This document shows, piece by piece, positions 1 to 5,601 of a stretch of 6,696 nucleotides of DNA. The number at the start of each line of letters is the position of its first letter. Position 1 is the first letter of the stretch. The notes below the pieces were generated by a model. It was given only the letters and a program-made list of their open reading frames with translations, was not told the DNA's origin and ran no database searches. Both the position numbers and the translations under genes were made by a program. Source of the DNA: Deltaproteobacteria bacterium (lineage in GTDB: Bacteria; Desulfobacterota; Desulfobacteria; Desulfobacterales; JAFDFH01); the NCBI GenBank assembly GCA_019309945.1, contig JAFDFH010000295.1, positions 1 through 6,696 on the forward strand, read 5' to 3'.

Positions 1-252
1 GACGAAACGCATATTCTTGCAGATCTTCTCCAAGGTGATTGGCGCTTCCTGATATCCACCGCATTGGCTGCGTTAGTGTGCGGATGGTTCTGGGAGATGT
101 GGAATTACAACAGCCTCGCAAAATGGGAATATTGCGTCCCGTTTGTCAATCGCTTCCAAATTTTCGAAATGCCGGTTCTCGGGTTTGCCGGATACCTCCC
201 TTTCGGCCTGGAGTGCGCGATTATTGGAAAACTACTGGAACGAGGCCAATGA
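1..252 (+). CDS. C-terminal part of an integral membrane protein, function unknown
   Basis: The reading frame is open from the first base and ends with TGA at 250-252, giving 83 residues; the start lies outside the window. The fragment has two hydrophobic stretches: residues about 17-31, running into an aromatic W-F-W-E-M-W-N-Y patch, and residues about 58-78 (GFAGYLPFGLECAIIGKLL). Between them is a Trp/Tyr/Phe-rich segment with SLAKWEYCVPFV and IFEMPVLG. The density of aromatic residues and the Pro-Phe-Gly turn suggest a polytopic membrane protein of a conserved type, but I cannot assign a function. Two other overlapping frames in this stretch have no membrane or coding character and were discarded. 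Confidence that it is coding is good; nothing can be said about its operon because the upstream side is missing. Confidence 0.75.
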   Translation, partial: DETHILADLLQGDWRFLISTALAALVCGWFWEMWNYNSLAKWEYCVPFVNRFQIFEMPVLGFAGYLPFGLECAIIGKLLERGQ

Positions 253-387
253 CCAGCACAAAAGCATGAAGGCCAAATTTCCAATTTCTCTTTTCTAATT
301 TCAACGTTCCGTGAACGGTTACAAATAAAGATTGATATATGTCTTTCAAAATAATACGCTTAAAAATATTATATCATATCAGGTGAT
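253..387. other. AT-rich spacer with a small inverted repeat
   Basis: No coding frame is evident here. A short perfect inverted repeat, CGTTC-cgt-GAACG, lies at 305-317. It has no following T-run, so it is not a convincing terminator for the upstream gene. The stretch 330-380 is very AT-rich and could hold a promoter for the cluster that starts at 599, but I could not find a -35/-10 pair with acceptable spacing. The last five bases, GTGAT (383-387), are the left target-site duplicate of the repeat that follows. Confidence 0.4.
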
Positions 388-529
388 GAGACCTTTGAAA
401 AATGCTTATTTTTGTTCAAGTTCAAGGAAGACGAAAATTTTAACCACAGGAATACATTTAGTATTTTGAGGATTAAAATTTGAGCCTGACACAGAAATTG
501 GGCAAAAAGGGGCGTTTTGCAAAGGTCTC
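388..529 (+). repeat. MITE-like palindromic repeat, copy 1 (arm class A), with 5-bp target duplication
   Basis: This is a 142-bp element bounded by perfect terminal inverted repeats, GAGACCTTTG at 388-397 and CAAAGGTCTC at 520-529. It is flanked by the direct repeat GTGAT (383-387 and 530-534), the usual footprint of transposition. The arms 388-423 and 494-529 pair at 33 of 36 positions, five as G-U wobbles when the plus strand is read as RNA. Inside them AAATTTTAA (435-443) pairs with TTAAAATTT (473-481), and AATAC (451-455) pairs with GTATT (461-465) around a 5-base loop. The element has no coding capacity and must be moved by a transposase encoded elsewhere. It ends 69 bp before the start codon at 599, so it may lie in that gene's leader. 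Confidence 0.9.
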
Positions 530-598
530 GTGATATAAACATGCACGTTACAACGAAAGGGCAAATAACAATTTGAAAGACTGCGGAAAGGATTCAGC

Positions 599-1567
599 AT
601 GCCGCATCAGCTAAAAATGGTGATTAGACCCTGCATCGCTCTTCTTCTGTTTGTCGGGATTATATTATCGGTCACGGGGCATCTTGATCGCCTCTTCGGT
701 TCTTTTGGTATGGCAAAGATCAATCAGTTAAATGAAAGTTATTTGGAGGAATCCTTTGATAAGGCCTTCAAGGGTTTTCTCGTTCTATCTGCCATCAAGA
801 GCGGTGTTGCCGTCATAGAAGGTTCAGAGGTGGGAATTGGCTTCAACCTCGAGGTAGGGGACATCGTACAGTCTGTCTTTGACTATATCGACACCGCTTG
901 GAAGACCACACTGGCAGCGGCGACAATCCTTCTTCTCATGCGACTCATGCTCCAGACAATTCAGTCGATCGATCACTGGTTTTTATTTGTTACCCTCAAC
1001 CTGGGTCTTGTCGTTTTTCTTTTTCACTGGTGGTTACCAAGACACAGAAAACCACGCCATGCAATCAAGGAGTGTTTGCTCTTTGTTGCGTGCCTTACGG
1101 TTGCGGTTTATGTTTTACTTCCAATGTCGGTTGGGGGTGCTTCATATCTTTCGAACCGAATTACGAGGCCTCTGATCGAAGAAGCACAGTCCGGGTTTGA
1201 AAAGATGGAACACGATCTAACTCCCAGCGCGCTGAACAACCGGTTTTTTTCAGAACAGGAAGATGAATCATTTTGGTTCTTCCACGATTTCAAAACCAGA
1301 ATTGCAAACAGTAAGCAAACTATTCTGGAGATGGCCCGCTGGTTGAAGGAGATCACAAGTGATTTTGCAATTTGGTCGATCAAGTTGATCGCCGGTTATC
1401 TGTTTGATTGCGTTATCTTTCCTTTGGCTTTCTTCGTCTTACTTTATCTTCTGACGAAAGGCCTTTTGGCCTATGTATTTGGTATCAGCCGCAGGCAAAG
1501 CCTGAAAGAAGATCTGTCGAGCATCCTCCAGACGTTAAATGTAGACCGAATTAAGGAAAGATTATGA
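599..1567 (+). CDS. Multi-pass membrane protein, function unknown
   Basis: A 322-residue protein starting at ATG 599, with a well-placed ribosome binding site (AAGGA at 588-592, 6 bp before the start). Hydrophobic segments are visible at residues about 8-27, 101-120, 127-145, 157-176 and 261-295, the last long enough for one or two passes. A hydrophilic region lies between the first two segments (about 28-95), and a larger acidic, helical-looking region (about 182-258) lies between the fourth and fifth. The tail (about 296-322) is charged and probably cytoplasmic. No catalytic motif or known family signature was recognised. The stop codon overlaps the start of the NYN nuclease gene (ATGA at 1564-1567), so the two are almost certainly co-transcribed and probably translationally coupled. 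This suggests a shared process at the membrane, which is inference. Overlapping frames within it are shadows. Confidence 0.9.
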   Translation: MPHQLKMVIRPCIALLLFVGIILSVTGHLDRLFGSFGMAKINQLNESYLEESFDKAFKGFLVLSAIKSGVAVIEGSEVGIGFNLEVGDIVQSVFDYIDTAWKTTLAAATILLLMRLMLQTIQSIDHWFLFVTLNLGLVVFLFHWWLPRHRKPRHAIKECLLFVACLTVAVYVLLPMSVGGASYLSNRITRPLIEEAQSGFEKMEHDLTPSALNNRFFSEQEDESFWFFHDFKTRIANSKQTILEMARWLKEITSDFAIWSIKLIAGYLFDCVIFPLAFFVLLYLLTKGLLAYVFGISRRQSLKEDLSSILQTLNVDRIKERL

Positions 1568-2304
1568 GTGATAGTACAGCATATAAACTAGCCGTGTTAA
1601 TTGACGCAGATAATGCCCAGCCTTCAATAATAGAGGAATTGCTGGCGGAAATCGCGAAATATGGAACCGCAAACGTTAAACGAATCTATGGCGACTGGAC
1701 TGGATCGCACTTAAAAGGCTGGAAAGAAGTTTTACTGAAGCATTCGATTCAGCCGATACAGCAATTTCGCTACACCGTCGGAAAAAATGCTACCGATACC
1801 GCCATGATAATTGATGCAATGGATTTGCTATATACAAATAAATTCGGTGGGTTTTGCATCGTTTCAAGCGATAGCGATTTTACCAAATTAGCTTCAAGAA
1901 TTAGAGAATCCGGTTTAGTTGTTTATGGGTTTGGAGAAAAGAAAACACCCGAAGCTTTTGTTTCCGCCTGCGATAAATTTATATATACAGAAGTTTTGAT
2001 ATCCAAAGAAGATGATCGACAATCCATCAAACAAAAATCTGCTAATGAGCTAAAGCAAAATACAAAGCTGGTCAATCTATTAAGAAATGCTGTAGAAGCA
2101 TCGTCAGACGATAGTGGTTGGGCCCATCTCGCACCGGTGGGAAGCAACATTGCCAAGCAGGCCCCGGATTTTGACCCTAGAAATTACGGTTACAAGAAAC
2201 TTGGTGAACTGATTGCGGCCACAAAACTATTTGAAACCGAAGCACGTCCGGTGGGCGACGGGCAATCCAAAGCAATTTACCTCATGGATAAACGTAAAAA
2301 GTAA
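1564..2304 (+). CDS. NYN-domain (LabA/DUF88, PIN-like) ribonuclease with C-terminal OST-HTH/LOTUS-type domain
   Basis: A 246-residue protein. Residues 9-142 match the NYN/LabA fold, a PIN-like metal-dependent nuclease. Visible acidic positions are D14 and D16 in the first strand motif LIDADNAQ, D78 in NATDTAMIIDAMD with D84, and D103 and D105 in VSSDSDF. This is the standard NYN active-site set, so the enzyme is probably active on RNA. After a Lys/Gln-rich linker (about 148-167), residues about 168-242 resemble the OST-HTH/LOTUS RNA-binding domain (GWAHLAPVGSNI, then YGYKKLGELI and a short basic tail). NYN plus LOTUS is a known bacterial arrangement. The start ATG overlaps the upstream stop, and no separate strong ribosome binding site is needed if translation is coupled. 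The target RNA is unknown; a role in RNA turnover or defence would be speculation. Confidence 0.93.
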   Translation: MSDSTAYKLAVLIDADNAQPSIIEELLAEIAKYGTANVKRIYGDWTGSHLKGWKEVLLKHSIQPIQQFRYTVGKNATDTAMIIDAMDLLYTNKFGGFCIVSSDSDFTKLASRIRESGLVVYGFGEKKTPEAFVSACDKFIYTEVLISKEDDRQSIKQKSANELKQNTKLVNLLRNAVEASSDDSGWAHLAPVGSNIAKQAPDFDPRNYGYKKLGELIAATKLFETEARPVGDGQSKAIYLMDKRKK

Positions 2305-2321
2305 AATATGGGGATGTAAAT

Positions 2322-2615
2322 ATGAGTGTACTGATTGATTTTTCGATTGCTCCCATGGACAAGGGTGAAAGTGTCAGTCCCTATGTGGCCAAAGCGGTCT
2401 CAATTATCAAAAACAGCAGGCTTGATTATCAACTCGGTCCCATGGGAACCAGCATTGAGGGGAATTGGGAGGAGGTTATGACCCTGGTAACCCGCTGTTT
2501 TGAAGAATTGAAGAAAGAATGCGACCGGATATACCTGACGATTAAGGTCGACTACAGGAAAAATGCAAACGGACGTATTAAAGGTAAAGTAGCGTCCGTG
2601 GAAAGAAAATTGTAA
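2322..2615 (+). CDS. MTH1187/YkoF-type thiamine-binding family protein
   Basis: A 97-residue protein that starts 17 bp after the nuclease gene. It has a modest ribosome binding site (GGGG at 2310-2313). The sequence has the family layout: MSVLIDFSIAPMDKGESVSPYV at the N-terminus, then DYQLGPMGTSIEG, a helix EEVMTLVTRCFEELKKE, and the strand IYLTIKVDYR. Its length fits the family (about 100 residues). These small ferredoxin-like-fold proteins form oligomers and some bind thiamine or related pyrimidines. The exact role of this subgroup is not established, so a thiamine link is family knowledge rather than something the neighbours show. Its spacing implies the same transcript as the two upstream genes. 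No terminator was found in the 59 bp between it and repeat copy 2. Confidence 0.9.
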   Translation: MSVLIDFSIAPMDKGESVSPYVAKAVSIIKNSRLDYQLGPMGTSIEGNWEEVMTLVTRCFEELKKECDRIYLTIKVDYRKNANGRIKGKVASVERKL

Positions 2616-2674
2616 AACATTTTGCTTTTTCCTGGACCGGCCAGACGCGTGTAATATCCAGACAGACAGGTAAC

Positions 2675-2829
2675 GATACCTTTGAAAAATGGTAATTTTT
2701 GTTCGCGTTCAAGGAAGGCGACCAAATTTTAAATCAGGTTCAACCACAGGAATATATTGAATATTTTGAGGATTGAATTTTATGTATGACGCTGAAATTA
2801 TGCAAAAAGGGGCGTTTTTCAAAGGTCTC
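2675..2829 (+). repeat. MITE-like palindromic repeat, copy 2 (arm class A, enlarged and diverged)
   Basis: A 155-bp copy in the same orientation as copy 1. Its ends are GATACCTTTG and CAAAGGTCTC, so one base of the left arm has mutated. It carries roughly 11 extra bases in the left half (around TAAATCAGGTTCAACC) and a few in the right half. The apical stem has changed on both sides, from AATAC/GTATT to AATAT/ATATT, which keeps the pairing. The middle stem is more decayed than in copy 1. Flanks gtaac (2670-2674) and tcaac (2830-2834) agree at 3 of 5 positions, possibly a decayed target duplication. It sits downstream of the three-gene cluster and upstream of the IHF-like gene promoter. Confidence 0.85.
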
Positions 2830-2843
2830 TCAACGTGAATCGT

Positions 2844-2859
2844 GCACAATTTATTGTGC
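2844..2859. promoter_or_regulatory. 16-bp palindrome, possible operator
   Basis: GCACAAT-tt-ATTGTGC is a perfect 7-bp inverted repeat with a 2-base centre. It lies 65 bp upstream of the TTGACA element of the IHF-like gene. The tight spacing suits a dimeric DNA-binding protein better than an RNA hairpin, but no regulator is identified and it may be chance in an AT-rich spacer. Confidence 0.3.
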
Positions 2860-2924
2860 TTACTACAAGAGAGGGGAAATTAAAAAAATTTAACCTCAAT
2901 TTATTCTGTAACTTACATAATTTC

Positions 2925-2953
2925 TTGACAAATAAATTATAGGAACGTATTTA
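2925..2953 (+). promoter_or_regulatory. Candidate sigma-70-type promoter for the IHF-like gene
   Basis: A perfect -35 hexamer TTGACA lies at 2925-2930. After a 17-bp spacer comes TATTTA (2948-2953), which matches the -10 consensus at only 3 of 6 positions. A start near 2960 would give a leader of about 115 bases before the ATG at 3076. The -35 element is convincing; the -10 is weak. Confidence 0.45.
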
Positions 2954-3075
2954 CTCAAAAACATCATCGTAATCATCGGCAAAGCGGTGTTATTCCAGGT
3001 TTAGATAATAGAGTCAAAAAACATATCTTTATAACCAGAAACCATACTCAAATTCGTGAAAGGAGTATCTTAGTC

Positions 3076-3357
3076 ATGACCCTGACAAAAGCTCAAATCG
3101 TCGAATCCATTCAAAACCATCTCGGTCTCCCTAAAAACAGAAGCGCTCAAATTATTGAATCTCTTTTAGAAATTATAAAAAAGACCTTGGAAAATGGTGA
3201 GGATGTTTTGGTCAGCGGATTCGGGAAGTTTTGCGTTAAAGAAAAAAAGGAAAGAAGAGGGCGGAATCCTGCCAATGGCAAAGATTTGATGCTGGCTCCA
3301 AGGAAGGTAGTCACTTTCAAATGTTCAGGGGTATTGCGAGATAAGATTAATAAATAA
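3076..3357 (+). CDS. ihfA: Integration host factor alpha-like nucleoid protein (HU/IHF family)
   Basis: A 93-residue protein with a clear ribosome binding site (AGGAG at 3061-3065). It shows the HU/IHF pattern: N-terminal helices (TLTKAQIVESIQNHLGL, then the SAQIIESLLEIIKKTLENGE helix), the core motif VSGFGKF at residues 45-51, and the DNA-binding beta-arm RRGRNPANGKD with the intercalating proline P64, followed by RKVVTFK and a short C-terminal helix. The family binds the minor groove and bends DNA sharply, acting in chromosome architecture, transcription and site-specific recombination. The N-terminus and arm look like IHF alpha rather than HU. IHF alpha often follows pheT in other bacteria; here it is alone, with its own promoter candidate and unrelated neighbours. 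No terminator is evident after it. Overall family is certain, the alpha assignment likely. Confidence 0.92.
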   Translation: MTLTKAQIVESIQNHLGLPKNRSAQIIESLLEIIKKTLENGEDVLVSGFGKFCVKEKKERRGRNPANGKDLMLAPRKVVTFKCSGVLRDKINK

Positions 3358-3570
3358 CCCGGATACCGTCTAACACCTTAGATTTTATTGAAATTTAAAT
3401 TTTTAGTCGTAATCTCCCATTTCATGCCGTTGCTGTGTCAGCTGATCGGATTTGTTTTTAATTCAATACCATAAGATTCAACGATCCCACGGAGCATATT
3501 CAACAATACCCGTATTTCTGAACGTTTTTTCCCTCCAAGACGCCCATGCAAATATTCAGCAACCCTATCT

Positions 3571-3713
3571 AGTGTCCATCCATAAATGGCCCTTTTGCCC
3601 AATCTCTACGTCAGGCTCAATTTTTAATCCTCAAAATACTCAATGTATTCCTGCGGTTTAAAATATCGCCTTCCTTGACCTTGAACAAAATTTCCTATTT
3701 ATGGATAGACCCT
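3571..3713 (-). repeat. MITE-like palindromic repeat, copy 3 (arm class B), inserted in the minus-strand gene
   Basis: This copy is in the opposite orientation to copies 1, 2 and 5. Its core (the GAATACATTGAGTATTTTG apex, GGATTAAAA and TTGTTCAAGG) matches theirs closely. Its outer arms are different: AGTGTCCATCCATAAATGG on the left, and an end whose complement reads AGGGTCTATCCATAAAT. ATCT occurs on both sides (3567-3570 and 3714-3717); the identity extends to the 9-bp direct repeat ACCCTATCT (3562-3570 and 3709-3717), part of which overlaps the element end. Taking out 147 bp restores the interrupted frame. The core and apical stem pairs are retained. Confidence 0.88.
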
Positions 3714-3814
3714 ATCTGTATCCATTAACCCGAATATTACACGAAAATTGATGAGCAGTGGAAACATCGTACGCTTCGCTCACAAAAGGGCGTACTTTTT
3801 GAGCGATACCAACT

Positions 3815-3956
3815 AGTGCCCATCCAGAAACGGTCTTTTTGCCCGATCTCTGCGTTATGCTCAAAATTTTATCCTCGAAATATCAACTATATGCCTGCGG
3901 TAAAATTTTTCGCAGGCCTTGATCTCGAACAAAAATCCTCGTTTCTGGACTGGACA
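3815..3956 (-). repeat. MITE-like palindromic repeat, copy 4 (arm class B), most diverged copy
   Basis: A 142-bp copy in the same orientation as copy 3. Its arms are AGTGCCCATCCAGAAACG and, at the other end, the complement TGTCCAGTCCAGAAACG. AACT flanks both sides (3811-3814 and 3957-3960), a 4-bp target duplication. The core has drifted, but several stem changes are paired: one A-T pair of the middle stem is G-C here, and the apical C-G pair is T-A. It also has an extra local 7-bp inverted repeat, GCCTGCG (3893-3899) and CGCAGGC (3911-3917), not found in the other copies. Removing the copy joins MIKGWKVKDEFQ to the rest of the broken gene in frame. Confidence 0.82.
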
Positions 3957-4055
3957 AACTGAAACTCATCCTTGACTTTCCATCCCTTAATCATTATATA
4001 CTTAGAGTTTCTAAAAATGGTAATCGGCAATTCTTTGTTTATTCAGCAAATTTTA

Positions 4056-4080
4056 GGCCCTTTGAAGGGTCATATTTTTT
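4056..4080 (+). terminator. Terminator-like hairpin just upstream of the secreted-protein gene
   Basis: GGCCCTT (4056-4062) can pair with AAGGGTC (4065-4071), including one G-U pair; a realistic loop is 4 bases over a 6-bp stem. It is followed by ATA and then six T residues (4075-4080). This is the shape of an intrinsic terminator on the plus strand, but it ends only 21 bp before the ATG at 4102. It could stop read-through from the left, or act as an attenuator if the promoter of the next gene lies upstream of it. Confidence 0.4.
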
Positions 4081-4101
4081 AATAGTCTATAAGTTATAAA
4101 A

Positions 4102-5346
4102 ATGTTAAAAAAAACCATTCGAACACGATGGAGCCTCGCAAAGATTTCAAAGGGAATTTTTTTTTATGCCCTGGTTTTATCTGTATTTCTGTTCTTTCCT
4201 TTCCCGTCCCTGGCAGGAAAAAAACTTAAAGAAATAAAGATCCCGGAAACACTCTCGCCGGGACTCCATCATCTTCTGAATATCGTCGGACCGGAAAATG
4301 AAGAGTCGTTTAAACCCCACTTGATCGAAAAGGTTTTAGATTTTGTTTTGTCTGCTGACTGCACCACATCTCTCTATTACGCAGATAAAAAATTTGACGG
4401 CACCTCCGCATACTATGGATTTGATATCCACCAAAGCCTTGAACATATTATTCAACTCGCTTTTAACCCCAATATTCCATCTTATGCTGTAGCCCCTTCG
4501 TCGATTCGGCTATCCCACTGGACTGAGGTTGGGGGGCAAAATCAACCATTGCCCGAAATCTGGAAGCTGCTGCCCCGGCTTAAACAACCTGTTGTTGTAA
4601 AAGGCGCTGAATATGTCGAAAACACGCCGGATCTTTTTACAGGTGTGTATCACGGATATCATTTGAATAGGACCCTATGCCTTTTCAAATACAAAAACCG
4701 TAATATTTTAATCTCTTTATCGAAACAAACGGGCACCTCCGATGTAGGCAAAAAGGGTCTTGTTCTGGGATCGGACGAAAATTGGGACTATTTTTATTCC
4801 GGTCAAAAGGGGCTGACGAAAACCGGGCTTGGATGGGTTCGATCCTATATGTATGATTCCGCTTCCATTATCGTTTATTCTGAAATTGACGGGGATACTT
4901 CCCGTGTAAGATGCGGGGTTTTTAAGTGGCTCAACGCCGGCTGGGCGGAAATCAACATGGTTAGAAAAAAACACATCCATAGAGGTTTGGAACGTTTTGG
5001 AAAAACCTTTAAGGCCATAATGGAATATCCTTCCCTCCCGAAAACCAGGGAACTGGTCAAAAATTTTTCCCGTATTGAACAACTTTCGCTTGAAGGATTA
5101 AAGGATCGAATTAAAACGTATTTTAGAATTCTTGAAGCCCGATACGCCGATGATAGTGTGCTTTTAAAAAAATATTTCTCTGATTTTTTTGATGACGGCA
5201 GGTATTTATCCCAAATGACAAGGGAGGAAATGCAGTCAATTCTGGCTTTGGAATATATGAAAAACATTCTTGGTAAAAATCAACAATTTGATGAAAGCTA
5301 TTTTCGGAAATTAGCGTATATAAAGGGTTTAAACTATCAAAAATAA
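4102..5346 (+). CDS. Secreted protein of unknown function with N-terminal signal peptide
   Basis: A 414-residue protein. The N-terminus has a basic n-region (MLKKTIRTRW), a hydrophobic core (residues about 19-34, GIFFYALVLSVFLFFPF) and a likely signal peptidase I site after A38 (PSLA/GKK), so the mature protein is probably periplasmic or extracellular. No lipobox cysteine is present. The mature part is rich in aromatic and basic residues. Residues about 85-310 look like a globular beta-rich domain (for example SLYYADKKFDG and TGVYHGYHLNR). From about 310 the sequence becomes helical and charged (GLKDRIKTYFRILEARY, REEMQSILALEYMKNILG). The family was not recognised. The ATG at 4102 is the only in-frame ATG before the signal core and an in-frame TAA lies at 4090-4092, but there is no Shine-Dalgarno sequence. 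Antisense frames over 4717-5365 are shadows. Confidence 0.88.
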   Translation: MLKKTIRTRWSLAKISKGIFFYALVLSVFLFFPFPSLAGKKLKEIKIPETLSPGLHHLLNIVGPENEESFKPHLIEKVLDFVLSADCTTSLYYADKKFDGTSAYYGFDIHQSLEHIIQLAFNPNIPSYAVAPSSIRLSHWTEVGGQNQPLPEIWKLLPRLKQPVVVKGAEYVENTPDLFTGVYHGYHLNRTLCLFKYKNRNILISLSKQTGTSDVGKKGLVLGSDENWDYFYSGQKGLTKTGLGWVRSYMYDSASIIVYSEIDGDTSRVRCGVFKWLNAGWAEINMVRKKHIHRGLERFGKTFKAIMEYPSLPKTRELVKNFSRIEQLSLEGLKDRIKTYFRILEARYADDSVLLKKYFSDFFDDGRYLSQMTREEMQSILALEYMKNILGKNQQFDESYFRKLAYIKGLNYQK

Positions 5347-5355
5347 AGAATCCGG

Positions 5356-5372
5356 GCCGGAGCACCGGCTTT
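5356..5372 (+). terminator. Weak terminator candidate after the secreted-protein gene
   Basis: GCCGG (5356-5360) and CCGGC (5365-5369) form a 5-bp GC stem with an AGCA loop, followed by TTT, GG and TTT. The stem can be extended by two G-U pairs. It lies 9 bp after the stop codon, where a terminator is expected, but the stem is short and the T-run is interrupted. Confidence 0.45.
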
Positions 5373-5601
5373 GGTTTACCTTTATAACGGGCTGATATTA
5401 CTGTATATTAAGTGCCTTAACGGCAAGTTTTGGCCGTATTGAAAAAAATTACCGGATGGCGCAGCGGGCCTTACGGAACATATTGAGAAGTTACCCTTAA
5501 GTGACCTAAATAGCCAGATAAGATCGTTGTATAAAAAGACCCTTTCCTTTAAACTCATCAGTCCAGTACTCCATTCATCCAACATTCTCCCGCTATAGAT
5601 C
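5373..5601. other. Spacer with possible gene remnant, otherwise featureless
   Basis: No intact gene is supported. On the plus strand a 28-codon open stretch (5414-5500, ending in TAA) reads RIEKNYRMAQRALRNILRSYP near its end. That composition would suit the C-terminus of a helical protein, but there is no start and the frame is closed just upstream. The minus-strand frame across 5382-5585 looks like a shadow. The stretch may be decayed coding DNA. Confidence 0.2.

Larger units (their letters stand above)
3438..3994 (-). pseudogene. Small gene of unknown function broken by two repeat insertions
   Basis: On the minus strand three separated pieces share a reading frame once repeat copies 3 and 4 are removed, each with one target duplicate. 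The pieces are 3994-3961 (MIKGWKVKDEFQ), 3810-3718 and 3561-3438, plus 4 and 9 shared bases. They join to 264 bp, exactly 88 codons. The product begins MIKGWKVKDEFQLVSLKK and continues through MFPLLINFRVIFGLMDTDR, HGRLGGKKRSEIRVLLNML, and RGIVESYGIELKTNPIS, ending at TGA 3438-3440. One in-frame TGA remains at codon 23, so it is probably decayed even without the insertions; alternatively translation began at the ATG at 3767-3765. The basic, helical C-terminal half looks like real protein. The family was not recognised. It may be the remnant of a longer gene: the frame stays open upstream to a TGA at 4045-4043. Confidence 0.6.

Noticed and set aside
406..600. Minus-strand open frame of 64 codons
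   Set aside because: Most of it is the reverse complement of repeat copy 1; the element has no coding capacity of its own.
2632..2644. CTGG/CCAG hairpin after the thiamine-binding family gene as a terminator
   Set aside because: The stem is only 4 bp and the T-run precedes rather than follows it.
3452..3661. Plus-strand open frame of 69 codons
   Set aside because: It runs across the boundary of repeat copy 3, and the opposite strand holds a better, frame-consistent broken gene, so it is a shadow.
3769..3805. Two overlapping, mutually exclusive inverted repeats (GTACGC/GCGTAC and CGCTCA..AAAAG/CTTTT..TGAGCG), suggestive of an attenuator
   Set aside because: They lie inside the coding part of the broken minus-strand gene between two insertions, with no T-run; coding sequence explains the stretch adequately.
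3438..3994. Selenocysteine reading of the in-frame TGA in the restored minus-strand frame
   Set aside because: No redox motif surrounds the codon, and the gene is already disrupted, so a decay mutation is the simpler reading.
4875..5267. Long minus-strand open frame inside the secreted-protein gene (with similar frames at 4717-5082 and 5123-5365)
   Set aside because: These are antisense to a gene with a signal peptide and consistent protein composition; they lack recognisable domains or ribosome binding sites.
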